NCBI GenBank assembly: GCA_017533915.1
Contig: JAFWHX010000009.1
Span: 1 to 64,000, forward strand
DNA: 64,000 nt
Direction of reading: 5' to 3'
DNA from: Eubacterium sp.
GTDB taxonomy: Bacteria > Bacillota > Clostridia > Peptostreptococcales > Anaerovoracaceae
Each line of letters starts with the position of its first letter. Position 1 is the stretch's first letter. This document shows, one piece after another, positions 32,624 through 42,413 of this stretch. Both the position numbers and the translations under genes were made by a program. Under the pieces are notes generated by a model. The model was not told where the DNA came from, ran no database searches, and saw only the letters and a list, made by a program, of their open reading frames with translations.

Positions 32624-35600
32624 ATGGAACAGTTAAGAACGAGATTAAAAAGCCTGCTTGTACTGATCCTGGCTCTGATGCTCATGATGGAGGGAACGGC
32701 GATTCCTGTACATGCAGATGATGGGAGCGGAGAAACAGAATATCTGATCGTATTGCAGAATATTTCTATAGCAGGTACAGATCTGGATGGAGTTGAAGGA
32801 GCAACTGGAGCGTTCGCTTATGATGCCCGATTCCTTGCTGCTTATCAGAGCAATAATGGGAAGATTACTCAGATGATCGATGGCAATCAGATCGACAATT
32901 CCAACGTGCGTAGTTTAGCCCAAGGAAGTGATATCGATGCTGTCGAAAAGCTGGAAAATATTCAGTCTGAAAAGGGAGCTACTGTATATGTCCTTACTCA
33001 GGTCTACAGTGGACTGGATATACATATTACTGATCAGCGTGGCAATTCTGCCGGCTTACCAACTGTCGATGGCAAATCGGTGAATATTTATGAGAATGCT
33101 GGTGATACTAAAGGATCCAATGTAACGCATTATTTCTATAAATTTGAAGATGTAAAATCAGTACTGGATGCGTTTATCACAATCAACCCAGGTAAATATA
33201 ATACTGGTTCTATGTATGACTTCAATGAAAGACAATGGATCGAAGCAAACAATAAGGCAACCACAGTACCGTTAAATAGTGTAAATGATGATGATAACAA
33301 AGCCAGAGCGGTCGTGAGTGCCGACATTACGGCAGAGTTCAGCTTGCAATTGGAATTCATGGACAGAAAGATATCCCTTCCACCAATAATTTATCTAAAG
33401 CCAGGTGAAAGTCAGAAAATAACAGCAAATCTGACCCCGCCTCCTGAATGGGACGACCCTGATCACCCTGAAAATACCTATAACTGGTACCGCTGCTACA
33501 GTGATAAGACGTATAACAAGTGGTACAAATACGGCGTACCTAGCTGGAATGAAAAAACAGTCCCTGTTACAATAGATGATTATGGCAATATCACAGCTAA
33601 GAGTACGGCAGTAAATGGAGACAAGTGTTTTGTTGCTGCTACGTACAAGAAGAACGAAAATATAGATGCTTTCTGTCAGGTAATGATAGCTGATGCATCG
33701 GTCACATATTTTGCGGATCCTGCAGGGACAGAGGTCCTTGATAGTAAGGCTGCAGAAAACGGAAAGCAGCTGAAGGATTATCCACCGGCTAAACAGCCAG
33801 AGGAAAAGGAAAACTACACATTCGCAGGATGGTCAACTGAGCCAAACATGACAGCATATGCAGATAAAGATAACAATGTTTATGAATATGTTGTTAACCC
33901 TGAAACAAAGGTGATCGATGGACACCTCAGCCTCTATCCTATTTATGTTCCTGACAGACTGAATGTAAAACTTGATTTCGATGGCGGGTCTATTCCAGAG
34001 GCAGGAAATCACGAGCTACAGGATACGGATTTCTTTGTAAATCTGAATGAAAAGATCGCAATGAAGCCATTGCTGAATACTACTAAAGATGGCTATGAAC
34101 TTGCCGGATGGTATACAAAAGATGGACTTCTGTGGAATGGCCCGGACTGGAAAACACTTGGATATCATGATGTTGATTTTGATACCGTTCCAGAAGAAAC
34201 AGTAGGTTGGGGAGTCACACCGACATACTGCGACAAGGATAGTAGTGGTAAACCAATAATACAGACAAATAATGCCAGAAAGTTTGACTATTATACAGTG
34301 ACCCTGACTGCAAAATGGAATTTGATCCCAGAGGATATTGATGTTGAATATTTATACGAAGGCGGTACAGAAGCATCAGCATCTGTAAAAGTTAAGATGG
34401 GAGATCCTCTGACACTTCCGCCAGCACCTAATTCACCAGATCCAACTAAACGCTTTGCAGGATGGAAAGACAGTAATAACGGATTACATAGTGCTAAAGA
34501 AACTCTCGATTATAACACGTGGAAAGAGTTCGTGGTCAGCAAAAAAATGACGTTTACTGCTACTTTTGAAACAATTCCAACCTATTCAGTATCATTTGAT
34601 TCAGATGGCGGAAGCCACGTGGACACCCAGACAGTTCAACAGGACGGAAAGGCTACTAAACCAGATCCTGCTCCGACGAAATTAGGCTATACTTTCGATA
34701 AATGGACCCTTGATGGCGTTGAATTTGATTTTGATACTCCTATTGGAAATGCGATCACACTTAAAGCTGTTTGGAAAGTGAATCAGTATACCATCACATT
34801 CAACACTAACGGCGGTGATCCAATCACTCCTGATCATATTGTAGCCGATTACGGCGCTTCAGTAACAATGCCAACAGATGTCACCAGAGAGCATTATACA
34901 TTCAAGGGCTGGGATAAGGAATATACTACTATGCCGGCTGAGAATGTCACGGTAAACGCACTGTGGGAACCAAAAACATATAAGCTGAAACTTGATCCTG
35001 CTGGAGGAACATTTGAATCTACAGGGGCAACGGATCCGATAGTTATCCAAGATATCTACGGCGCTGAGATCAAAGCTGAGACTCCTTCAAGATACGGATA
35101 CGATTTCACCGGATGGAAAAAACAAAATGGTGAAGACAGTCTTCCGAAATATATGCCTGATACAGGTGAAGATGGAGTGACTTATGTAGCACAATGGAAA
35201 GAGAAACCAGTCAAAGTTGTTCCAGTACTTGACGGCGAGCTCACAGCTACAAGTATCACAGTAGGTGATAAACTTGAAAAGAGCACTATCAGAGGAACGA
35301 TGAAATACGACGGCGAACCTGTAGATGGTGAATTCAAGTGGGTAGATCCTGATACACAGCCAACACTGTCCGATAGTAATAAGACAGAATACGATGTAAT
35401 ATTCATACCGGATGAAGATGATAAGTATGAGAGTGTGCCGCTTAAAGCAAAAGTAGAGGTCAAGCCGGGACCGGAGCCAAAGCCGATCGAGGATATCACA
35501 TACGATGATCTGACAGAAGAAGAGAAGGTCAATGCAGACAAGCTTACAGAAGCATACGGGACAGACAAGGATACGGCAGCGAAGATGCTGAAGACAGGTG

Positions 35601-36253
35601 AGGAGTACGGAGTATCGATGGATACAATGTTACTTACGACAGAGAAGCTCACCAATCTTCCTAACGACAAGGATCCAAAGGGAACGACGTTCAGCAAGCT
35701 AAGAGCACGCGCAGTCAAGAGGACCAAGACGACGATGGTGCTCCAGTGGAAGAAGCAGACAGGCGCGGACGGATATCTGATCTACACGAACAGATGCGGC
35801 AGATATAACAAGATGAAGCTCAAGAAGACAGTCAAGAATCCAAACACAGTAAAGTGGAACAGGAAGAAGCTGAAGAAAGGTAAATACTACAAGTACACAG
35901 TAGTAGCGTACAAGAACGTGAATGGCCAGAAGCTGCCGATCGCTGCATCATGCATGGTGCACTGCACTACGAAGGCCAAGTCAAATACGATCGCGAAGGG
36001 CGTAAAGGTCAACAAGACAAAGGTTACGCTGGCAGCCGGAAAGACATTCAAGATCAAGGCCAAGGAGATAAAGGCAGAGAAGGGCAAGGTAATAAGGCCG
36101 CACCGCGTTATCTCCTATGAATCCTCAAAGCCGGAAGTAGCGAAGGTGGAGAAGAAGACAGGAAAAGTCACAGCAGTAGCAGCAGGTACGACATACATCT
36201 ACGCATATGCGCAGGATGGAGTGTACAAGAAGATCAAGATAACAGTCAAGTAA
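32624..36253 (+). CDS. Large secreted protein with Listeria-Bacteroides repeats
   Basis: This 1209-residue protein has a signal peptide (ends VHADD) and an AAGGAGAAGA site 4-8 bases before the ATG. The N-terminal 350 residues are of unknown fold. From about residue 360 to 860 come five or more Listeria-Bacteroides (Flg_new/InlB B-type) repeats, recognisable as (V/T)xFxxxGG...Y.F.GW...A.W. A beta domain follows (about 860-960), then a short helical region (TEEEKVNADKLTEAYG), an Fn3-like lysine-rich domain (about 1020-1115) and a final Ig-like BIG2-type domain ending ITVK. It is likely an adhesin-like surface protein. No LPxTG sorting signal is present; the basic C-terminal region may hold it to the wall. 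Confidence 0.85.
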   Translation: MEQLRTRLKSLLVLILALMLMMEGTAIPVHADDGSGETEYLIVLQNISIAGTDLDGVEGATGAFAYDARFLAAYQSNNGKITQMIDGNQIDNSNVRSLAQGSDIDAVEKLENIQSEKGATVYVLTQVYSGLDIHITDQRGNSAGLPTVDGKSVNIYENAGDTKGSNVTHYFYKFEDVKSVLDAFITINPGKYNTGSMYDFNERQWIEANNKATTVPLNSVNDDDNKARAVVSADITAEFSLQLEFMDRKISLPPIIYLKPGESQKITANLTPPPEWDDPDHPENTYNWYRCYSDKTYNKWYKYGVPSWNEKTVPVTIDDYGNITAKSTAVNGDKCFVAATYKKNENIDAFCQVMIADASVTYFADPAGTEVLDSKAAENGKQLKDYPPAKQPEEKENYTFAGWSTEPNMTAYADKDNNVYEYVVNPETKVIDGHLSLYPIYVPDRLNVKLDFDGGSIPEAGNHELQDTDFFVNLNEKIAMKPLLNTTKDGYELAGWYTKDGLLWNGPDWKTLGYHDVDFDTVPEETVGWGVTPTYCDKDSSGKPIIQTNNARKFDYYTVTLTAKWNLIPEDIDVEYLYEGGTEASASVKVKMGDPLTLPPAPNSPDPTKRFAGWKDSNNGLHSAKETLDYNTWKEFVVSKKMTFTATFETIPTYSVSFDSDGGSHVDTQTVQQDGKATKPDPAPTKLGYTFDKWTLDGVEFDFDTPIGNAITLKAVWKVNQYTITFNTNGGDPITPDHIVADYGASVTMPTDVTREHYTFKGWDKEYTTMPAENVTVNALWEPKTYKLKLDPAGGTFESTGATDPIVIQDIYGAEIKAETPSRYGYDFTGWKKQNGEDSLPKYMPDTGEDGVTYVAQWKEKPVKVVPVLDGELTATSITVGDKLEKSTIRGTMKYDGEPVDGEFKWVDPDTQPTLSDSNKTEYDVIFIPDEDDKYESVPLKAKVEVKPGPEPKPIEDITYDDLTEEEKVNADKLTEAYGTDKDTAAKMLKTGEEYGVSMDTMLLTTEKLTNLPNDKDPKGTTFSKLRARAVKRTKTTMVLQWKKQTGADGYLIYTNRCGRYNKMKLKKTVKNPNTVKWNRKKLKKGKYYKYTVVAYKNVNGQKLPIAASCMVHCTTKAKSNTIAKGVKVNKTKVTLAAGKTFKIKAKEIKAEKGKVIRPHRVISYESSKPEVAKVEKKTGKVTAVAAGTTYIYAYAQDGVYKKIKITVK

Positions 36254-36282
36254 ATTGACTTACATATTGATCACTGATGTCA

Positions 36283-36320
36283 GAAGCCCCCGCACAGAAT
36301 CGGCGCTGTGCGGGGGCTTC
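36283..36320 (+). terminator. Perfect 15-bp hairpin after the repeat protein
   Basis: GAAGCCCCCGCACAG (36283-36297) pairs without a mismatch with 36306-36320 around an 8-base loop. There is no T tract after it (ATATATATCA), so it may terminate poorly or protect the 3' end of the mRNA. Confidence 0.65.
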
Positions 36321-36460
36321 ATATATATCAGATGCCTACGCACAGCAAAGTGCCTGATCTCAATATATGAAGAGGTCAGGCGCTTTTTCATATTTGTTAA
36401 TATCTGTTCGCTACCTAAAAGTGTTAAAATTGTAGGTAGCATAACAAGGAGGTAAATGCT

Positions 36461-38728
36461 GTGGATAGAGGTTTTGCCAGAAGTATGAAAAAGGTCACGG
36501 CGGTAATAGCTGCGTTGGTGATGGCTTTGATGATGGTGCCAGTGCTGCCAGCAGATAACGTGCACGCGGCTGATCAGGATGTGGAGAGCATGCTCGCAGG
36601 TATGACGACACGTGAGAAGATCGAGCAGTGCATAATGATCGACTTCAGAAAATGGAAGAATGAAAGCGGTGATGTGTATGACATGACTGTTTTGGACGAT
36701 GAAGTCGCAGAGCTCCTTGCGGATTACAAGTTCGGCGCGATGATTCTTTTCGCTGAGAATATCAAAGAGACAGGGGAGACGGTCGACCTCATCAAAGCCG
36801 CTCAGCAGGCTGAGATGAGTAAAGGCGGCTTACCGATGATGATCGCGACTGATCAGGAAGGCGGTATCGTGTACAGGCTAGGAAGCGGAACTGCGCTCCC
36901 TGGGAACATGGCAACAGCTGCGACGGGAGACCCGGCAAACGCTGAGAGTACTGGAGATATAATAGGGAGCGAGATAGAGGCGGTCGGAATAAACACGACG
37001 CTCGCGCCTGTGCTTGATGTTAACAACAACCCGAACAACCCGATAATCGGTATCAGGTCTTTCAGTGATATCCCTGATATCGTATCAGAGTATGGGACAC
37101 ACTACGTCGTGGGGCTGAAGAAGCATAAGGTGATCGGCTGCGCCAAGCACTTCCCGGGACATGGAGATACGGCGGTAGACTCACATTACGGGCTTCCGAT
37201 CGTGGACAAGACCCTGGAGGAGCTGGAAGAGTGCGAACTCAAGCCGTTCAGAACAGCTGTCAGCCTCGGCATAGACATGATGATGACTGCACACATACTC
37301 TACCCGCAGATAGATGACAGCACGCTGTACTCTGAAAAGACAGGAAAGATGGAATCCAGGCCTGCTACGATGTCAAAGAAGATCATCCAGGGGATCCTGA
37401 GAGAGAGTATCGGTTTCGAGGGCGTGGTCATCACGGACGCTCTCAACATGAAGGGGATCTCCGATTTCTTCACGATGGATCAGGCAACACTCGAGTCTCT
37501 CAGAGCCGGTGCAGACATGGTGTGCATGCCAGTATCAGACATATATGACAAAACTGAATGGCTCAATGAGATGGAAAGCATACTGAACAGAGTTGAGCAG
37601 GAAGCGGAAACAGATGAGGAATTCGCGGCGAGGCTCGACGAGTCAGTAAGAAGGATCCTCAGTATGAAGAAGAACAGAGGCATCCTCGACTACGATCCGG
37701 ATGATTACACAAAAGAGCACGCTGCCGAGATCGTCGGAAATAAAGAGCACAGAAGCCTCGAGCGCGAGATCGCTGCAAAGGGCGTTACAGTAGTAAGAAA
37801 CGCGAATGACACTCTCCCGCTCAAGCTCGAGGAGAATGCCAGGGTCCTCATGCTTGCGCCGTATAACAACGAAAAAGCGTCAATGGTGCTTGGCTTTAAC
37901 CGCGCGAAGGCTGCAGGGCTCATTCCGAAGTCGGCGAACGTCTGGATCTACAGATATTCTGCCGATAACTATGAGATAGACGATAAGATCGACAGTGAGC
38001 TTGAAGCAGCTCTCGATTGGGCGGACGTCGTCTTCATAAACTCGGAGATCTACTATTCAAGCCGCATGGCGTATAACCACTGGTCGTCGGAAGGCCCGAA
38101 GCTGTATACGGACTATTGCAGGAAGAACGGAAAAAAGTCGGTCGTGATGTCGATCGTCGCGCCGTACGACGTACAGCTCTATCCGAACGCAGATGCCGTT
38201 CTTGCGCTTTATGGATGGAAGGGATCGTCGATCTACGATATGCCGGGCACGATCTACGGCCTCGTCACCAGCGACGTGAACGCAGTCGGCCCGAACATCG
38301 TCGCAGGAGTCGAGGTGAGCTTCGGCGTATTCGGCGCGTCCGGCAAGCTCCCTGTGAATATCCCTGAGTACGACATGGTAGAGAAGACATTCACAGACAA
38401 GATCCTTTACGAGCGCGGTTTCGGCATAAGCTACGGCAAAGTCGATCCTCCTCTCAAGAGGCCGGCGATCAAAACCCTCACGTCAGGAAAGAAGAAGCTC
38501 ACAGTGACCATGACGACTTCGCCGTCAAAGGAAAACGGTACGGAGTACCAGGTAGCATACAGGATAAAAGGCGCGTCCAAGTGGTCATACAAGAAGACTT
38601 CAGGCGCAAAGCTCACGATAAAGAACCTTAAGAAGGGAAAGAAATACCAGGTAAAAGTACGCACGATCAAGACCGGCGTAGAGCCGAGCGCCTGGTCCGG
38701 CATGAAGACAAGCAAGAAGATAAAGTAG
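36461..38728 (+). CDS. Secreted GH3 beta-N-acetylhexosaminidase (NagZ-like) with Fn3-like tail
   Basis: This 755-residue protein starts with GTG at 36461, with GGAGG 8 bases upstream. It has a signal peptide (cleavage near VHAAD) and a GH3 domain. The signature motifs are TDQEGG (about residue 130), VLDVNNNP (about 187), KHFPGHGDTAVDSH (about 228; His and Asp used in catalysis by NagZ-type enzymes) and ITDALNMKGI (about 327, nucleophile Asp). A second alpha/beta domain and a lysine-rich Fn3-like domain (about 670-755) complete it. NagZ-type enzymes remove N-acetylglucosamine from wall fragments; being exported, this one probably trims peptidoglycan or glycans outside the cell. Confidence 0.92.
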   Translation: MDRGFARSMKKVTAVIAALVMALMMVPVLPADNVHAADQDVESMLAGMTTREKIEQCIMIDFRKWKNESGDVYDMTVLDDEVAELLADYKFGAMILFAENIKETGETVDLIKAAQQAEMSKGGLPMMIATDQEGGIVYRLGSGTALPGNMATAATGDPANAESTGDIIGSEIEAVGINTTLAPVLDVNNNPNNPIIGIRSFSDIPDIVSEYGTHYVVGLKKHKVIGCAKHFPGHGDTAVDSHYGLPIVDKTLEELEECELKPFRTAVSLGIDMMMTAHILYPQIDDSTLYSEKTGKMESRPATMSKKIIQGILRESIGFEGVVITDALNMKGISDFFTMDQATLESLRAGADMVCMPVSDIYDKTEWLNEMESILNRVEQEAETDEEFAARLDESVRRILSMKKNRGILDYDPDDYTKEHAAEIVGNKEHRSLEREIAAKGVTVVRNANDTLPLKLEENARVLMLAPYNNEKASMVLGFNRAKAAGLIPKSANVWIYRYSADNYEIDDKIDSELEAALDWADVVFINSEIYYSSRMAYNHWSSEGPKLYTDYCRKNGKKSVVMSIVAPYDVQLYPNADAVLALYGWKGSSIYDMPGTIYGLVTSDVNAVGPNIVAGVEVSFGVFGASGKLPVNIPEYDMVEKTFTDKILYERGFGISYGKVDPPLKRPAIKTLTSGKKKLTVTMTTSPSKENGTEYQVAYRIKGASKWSYKKTSGAKLTIKNLKKGKKYQVKVRTIKTGVEPSAWSGMKTSKKIK

Positions 38729-38764
38729 CTTCTTATTGCACAGGGAAATAAGAATATCAGAGAC

Positions 38765-38846
38765 GCCCGCGCGTCATATCGTCCTCCTCATTATGTCATC
38801 GCTTCACTGCGGAGACGTTGGAGAACGATACGACACGCGGGCTTTT
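38765..38846 (+). terminator. Long-stem terminator after the GH3 gene
   Basis: GCCCGCG (38765-38771) pairs with CGCGGGC (38836-38842), extended inward by GTC/GAC and ATCGT/ACGAT around a 40-base loop, then TTTT. Confidence 0.7.
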
Positions 38847-38938
38847 CTTACTTAGACTTATCAATAAGCAGTAACATGTCCGTCGGACTCCGGCCGGTAA
38901 TTGAAGACCAAGAAATGGAAAAAATACGGAAAATTGTG

Positions 38939-38967
38939 TTGACATAGCGATACGCTCGCGCTATTAT
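38939..38967 (+). promoter_or_regulatory. Promoter with overlapping inverted repeat before HTH-Uma2 gene
   Basis: TTGACA (38939-38944), 17 bases, TATTAT (38962-38967). The spacer holds TAGCG-N9-CGCTA (38945-38949/38959-38963), a likely operator, perhaps for the helix-turn-helix at the start of the protein it drives. Nothing else is seen in the 38729-39027 gap besides the GH3 terminator. Confidence 0.65.
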
Positions 38968-39027
38968 AACGGAAAGAATACGGATAAACAGAAAGAAACC
39001 GGAAGAGACACTGTAACGGAGGCTCTT

Positions 39028-39939
39028 ATGACTATCGATGAGATGAAGAATATCAAGAGAGAACACGGTCTGACGTATGACGACATATCGAAAAAGACAG
39101 GTGTACCGCTTGGAACGGTGACGAAGATATTCACAGGCGTATCGACTTCTCCAAGGCGGGCTACGATAGAAAAGCTGTCCGGCTTTTTCGCGATGTTGAA
39201 TAAAAGTACGATAGAAGAACGGCATGATTATTATATAAGGAATTATCTGCCGCCGCTTAGTACGCAGCATCAAGGTGATGTTTTGAGCGATAATATGGCG
39301 GAATACGCTGCAGTACGAAGCGAAGCTGTCGATACCAGATGGGGGATTCCTGTAAAGAAGCAGGGCGATTACACCATAGAAGATTATTATATGATCCCGG
39401 ATGAATTCCGCGTAGAGCTGATCGACGGCGTGATCTATGATATGGGAGCTCCCACCACGATACATCAGTTTCTGGTCGGAGAGATCTATGTTCTGTTCCA
39501 TGATTATATAAAAGCAAATAAGGGTGGATGCATCCCGTATCTGTCTCCTGTCTCTGTGGAGCTTGAAAGCAGCAGGGATACTGTCGTTCAGCCTGATATG
39601 ATGGTCTTATGCAAGGACAGGATGGACAGACTGAAAAGAGGACGGATCTACGGCGGGCCTGATCTTGTCGTAGAGATCATCTCACCTTCGACAAAGAGGA
39701 AGGACTGCATAGACAAGCTGCATAACTACGAGAAGGGCGGAGTACGGGAATACTGGATCGTCGATCCTGACAAGAAGATGGTGATGGTATACGATTTCTC
39801 TTCCGAAGTAAGCCCAACTATATACGGGTTCAGGGATAAGATACCGGTCGACATCTATAACGGTGATCTTGTGATAGATTTTGCAAAGATCGATGACTAT
39901 ATGGAACAGGTATATAAAGACATACCGGAAGAGGATTGA
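39028..39939 (+). CDS. HTH-Uma2 (PD-(D/E)xK-like) fusion protein
   Basis: This 303-residue protein starts with an XRE-like helix-turn-helix (residues about 1-60: LTYDDISKKTGVPLGTVTKI) and continues into a Uma2/DUF820 domain (about 110-295). The nuclease-fold signs are VQPDMMVLC and DLVVEIISPST, each giving one acidic ligand, followed by KxxxY. Uma2 proteins are abundant in cyanobacteria and scattered elsewhere; nuclease activity is assumed from fold and has rarely been tested. The HTH may recognise the inverted repeat in its own promoter. GGAGG lies 8-12 bases before the ATG. Confidence 0.85.
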   Translation: MTIDEMKNIKREHGLTYDDISKKTGVPLGTVTKIFTGVSTSPRRATIEKLSGFFAMLNKSTIEERHDYYIRNYLPPLSTQHQGDVLSDNMAEYAAVRSEAVDTRWGIPVKKQGDYTIEDYYMIPDEFRVELIDGVIYDMGAPTTIHQFLVGEIYVLFHDYIKANKGGCIPYLSPVSVELESSRDTVVQPDMMVLCKDRMDRLKRGRIYGGPDLVVEIISPSTKRKDCIDKLHNYEKGGVREYWIVDPDKKMVMVYDFSSEVSPTIYGFRDKIPVDIYNGDLVIDFAKIDDYMEQVYKDIPEED

Positions 39940-40096
39940 ACATACTTCCGCCGGATACAGACAGAGCAGGTTTTGATTGATTAGAGCCTGTAATTACGTT
40001 ACAATTTAGATATAGAAAAGAAGAAGAAAAATGCTGTATTTTCAGAACATGATGACGGAATACGGCAGCAGATAGACCGGTAATTGGAGTATAGTA

Positions 40097-42331
40097 TTGG
40101 CATTTAAAGATCTTAACGATAAACAGAGAGAAGCAGTTCTTGCGACTGAAGGGCCTCTTCTCATACTTGCGGGCGCGGGTTCAGGAAAGACAAGTACGAT
40201 GACGCACAGGATCGCACATCTGATAGAGATCGGCGTCGACCCGTATAACATCCTCGCTGTGACGTTTACCAACAAAGCCGCAAACGAGATGAAGATCAGA
40301 GTGCAGGACCTTATCGGAGACATACAGGGAATGTGGATCATGACGTTCCACGCGATGTGCCTCCGTGTCCTTCATGTGTTCGCTGAAGAAGCAGGATATA
40401 AAGACAATTTCGTGATCTACGACACAGCTGACCAGAAGACGGTGGTCAAGAATATACTGAAGGACAAAGGCATCTCCGAAAAGGAATATCCTCCGCAGTA
40501 TGTGCTCGCAATCATCAGCGACTGCAAGGAGAAGGAGATCGACCCGGAGACATACAGAAGAGAGTCAGGCTCCACAGAAAAGAACAAGATAATATATGCG
40601 CTCTACAATGAGTATGAGAACAGACTGAAGTCAAACAACGCGATGGATTTTGACGACCTGCTGCTCGTAACGGTCAGGCTGTTCAAAGAGCATGAAGAGG
40701 TACTCGAAAAGTACCGCCGCCGTTTCCATTACGTGATGGTAGATGAGTATCAGGACACGAACCACATACAATATGAGCTTGTGAGCATGCTCGCTGGTGG
40801 ACACCGTAATATATGCGTGGTGGGCGACGACGATCAGTGCATATATGAATGGCGTGGAGCGGATATAAGAAACATACTCGACTTTGAGAAAGACTTTCCT
40901 GACGCCAAGGTTATCAAGCTCGAGCAGAACTACAGATCGGTCGGAAATATTCTTGAAGCAGCTCACTCGGTGATAAAGAACAATCATGACAGGAAAGACA
41001 AGAAGCTCTGGACTGACCGTGAGGACGGAAACAAGATCAGCTACACAAGATGCGACAGCGACAAGGAAGAAGCGAGCTATGTAACGCGCCAGATAGATTT
41101 CCTGAACCGGCACTCCGGAAAGAGCTTAAGCGATATTGCGATACTGTACAGGACCAATGCACAGTCAAGGCTTTTTGAAGAGGCTCTTTCTCGATACGGC
41201 ATACCATACAGAGTTCTTTCGGGCATGCGCTACTATGACCGGAAAGAGATCAAAGACGCCATGGCATACATGCGCCTGGTGGTAAATCCGTCAGACGATC
41301 TGTCTCTGATCAGGATAATAAATGAGCCTAAGCGCGGCATAGGCGCAAAGACGCTGGAGAAGCTCGCGGTATTCGCAAGGGTGCGGGGGCAGAGCATGCT
41401 GGAGGCGCTTACAGATGGCGATGAGGAGCTTCTGTCAGCAATACCGTCCAAGGCATATGACAGTGTGAAAGAACTTGTTCAATGCATCAATTACTGCAGG
41501 GAGAACAAAGATAAGATCAGCATCTCGGAGATCTATGACACTCTTCTTGTAAGAACAGGATATATGAAAGCGCTTGAGAGCCAGAATTCTGTCGAGGCTG
41601 ACGCCAGGATGGACAACCTCATGGAATTCAAGACAGTCATCACAGACTATGAGGGAAGCTTCAGGTCTGATCAGGAGGAGAAGCCGACGCTTGACGGATT
41701 CATGGAGCAGCTTACGCTGGCTGCTGAAGTAGATGATTATGATGAATCCCAGCCTACGGTGACGCTGATGACGATGCACAGCGCCAAAGGACTTGAATTC
41801 CCTGTGGTATTCATGCCGGGGCTGGAAGACGGGCTCTTCCCGGGAAGCAGGTCGTTCGACAGCAGGGAAGATATGGAAGAAGAGCGAAGACTCTGCTATG
41901 TGGGCATGACGAGAGCCAAAGAGCTTCTGTATCTCAGCAGCGCGGAAGTCAGAACAAGATACGGCCGGACTGAATTCACCAGGGAATCACAGTTCCTGAG
42001 GGAGATAGACAAGTCACTTATCGCAGGCGATGCAATATATGAGAAGAAAAGCTATGAAAGCAGTCTCGGCGTATCAACAGGATCCATGGACGGCTTTGCT
42101 TCTGAGCCGTACCATCCGTTCGATTCGCTTAAATACGCAAAGACCGAGACGAGAAAGACCGCGGCTCCGGTAGGGTCCGAAACAGACTTTGCTCCGGGGG
42201 ATAAAGTCAGTCATCCTAAGTTCGGAAGCGGCCTTGTGATAGATATGACACCGACGATCGTAACAGTTGCGTTCGACGATGCCGGGATAAAGAAGCTGGC
42301 GGTGGGAATAGCGCCGCTGAAGAAATTGTGA
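40097..42331 (+). CDS. pcrA: ATP-dependent DNA helicase PcrA/UvrD
   Basis: This 744-residue SF1A helicase acts in repair and removal of proteins from DNA. It starts at TTG 40097: GGAG lies 7 bases upstream, and the family's opening LNDKQREAV follows at once. Motifs are Q (QREAV), Walker A AGAGSGKT (about residue 27), TFTNKAA, DEYQDTN (about 216), GDDDQCIYEWRGA (about 247), QNYRS, and TMHSAKGLEF (about 558) and the VGMTRAKELLYLS motif near 600. A C-terminal Tudor-like segment (FAPGDKVSHPKFGSGLV) fits PcrA and its RNA-polymerase contact. It precedes ligA by 82 bp, a common Firmicute pairing. Confidence 0.96.
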   Translation: MAFKDLNDKQREAVLATEGPLLILAGAGSGKTSTMTHRIAHLIEIGVDPYNILAVTFTNKAANEMKIRVQDLIGDIQGMWIMTFHAMCLRVLHVFAEEAGYKDNFVIYDTADQKTVVKNILKDKGISEKEYPPQYVLAIISDCKEKEIDPETYRRESGSTEKNKIIYALYNEYENRLKSNNAMDFDDLLLVTVRLFKEHEEVLEKYRRRFHYVMVDEYQDTNHIQYELVSMLAGGHRNICVVGDDDQCIYEWRGADIRNILDFEKDFPDAKVIKLEQNYRSVGNILEAAHSVIKNNHDRKDKKLWTDREDGNKISYTRCDSDKEEASYVTRQIDFLNRHSGKSLSDIAILYRTNAQSRLFEEALSRYGIPYRVLSGMRYYDRKEIKDAMAYMRLVVNPSDDLSLIRIINEPKRGIGAKTLEKLAVFARVRGQSMLEALTDGDEELLSAIPSKAYDSVKELVQCINYCRENKDKISISEIYDTLLVRTGYMKALESQNSVEADARMDNLMEFKTVITDYEGSFRSDQEEKPTLDGFMEQLTLAAEVDDYDESQPTVTLMTMHSAKGLEFPVVFMPGLEDGLFPGSRSFDSREDMEEERRLCYVGMTRAKELLYLSSAEVRTRYGRTEFTRESQFLREIDKSLIAGDAIYEKKSYESSLGVSTGSMDGFASEPYHPFDSLKYAKTETRKTAAPVGSETDFAPGDKVSHPKFGSGLVIDMTPTIVTVAFDDAGIKKLAVGIAPLKKL

Positions 42332-42413
42332 TGACCGGCGCCGCGTGAATACGGTACCGGATGAATATGACAGTATCATCAAAACACAGATTATGCTTCA
42401 GTGAGGTGGAGAG

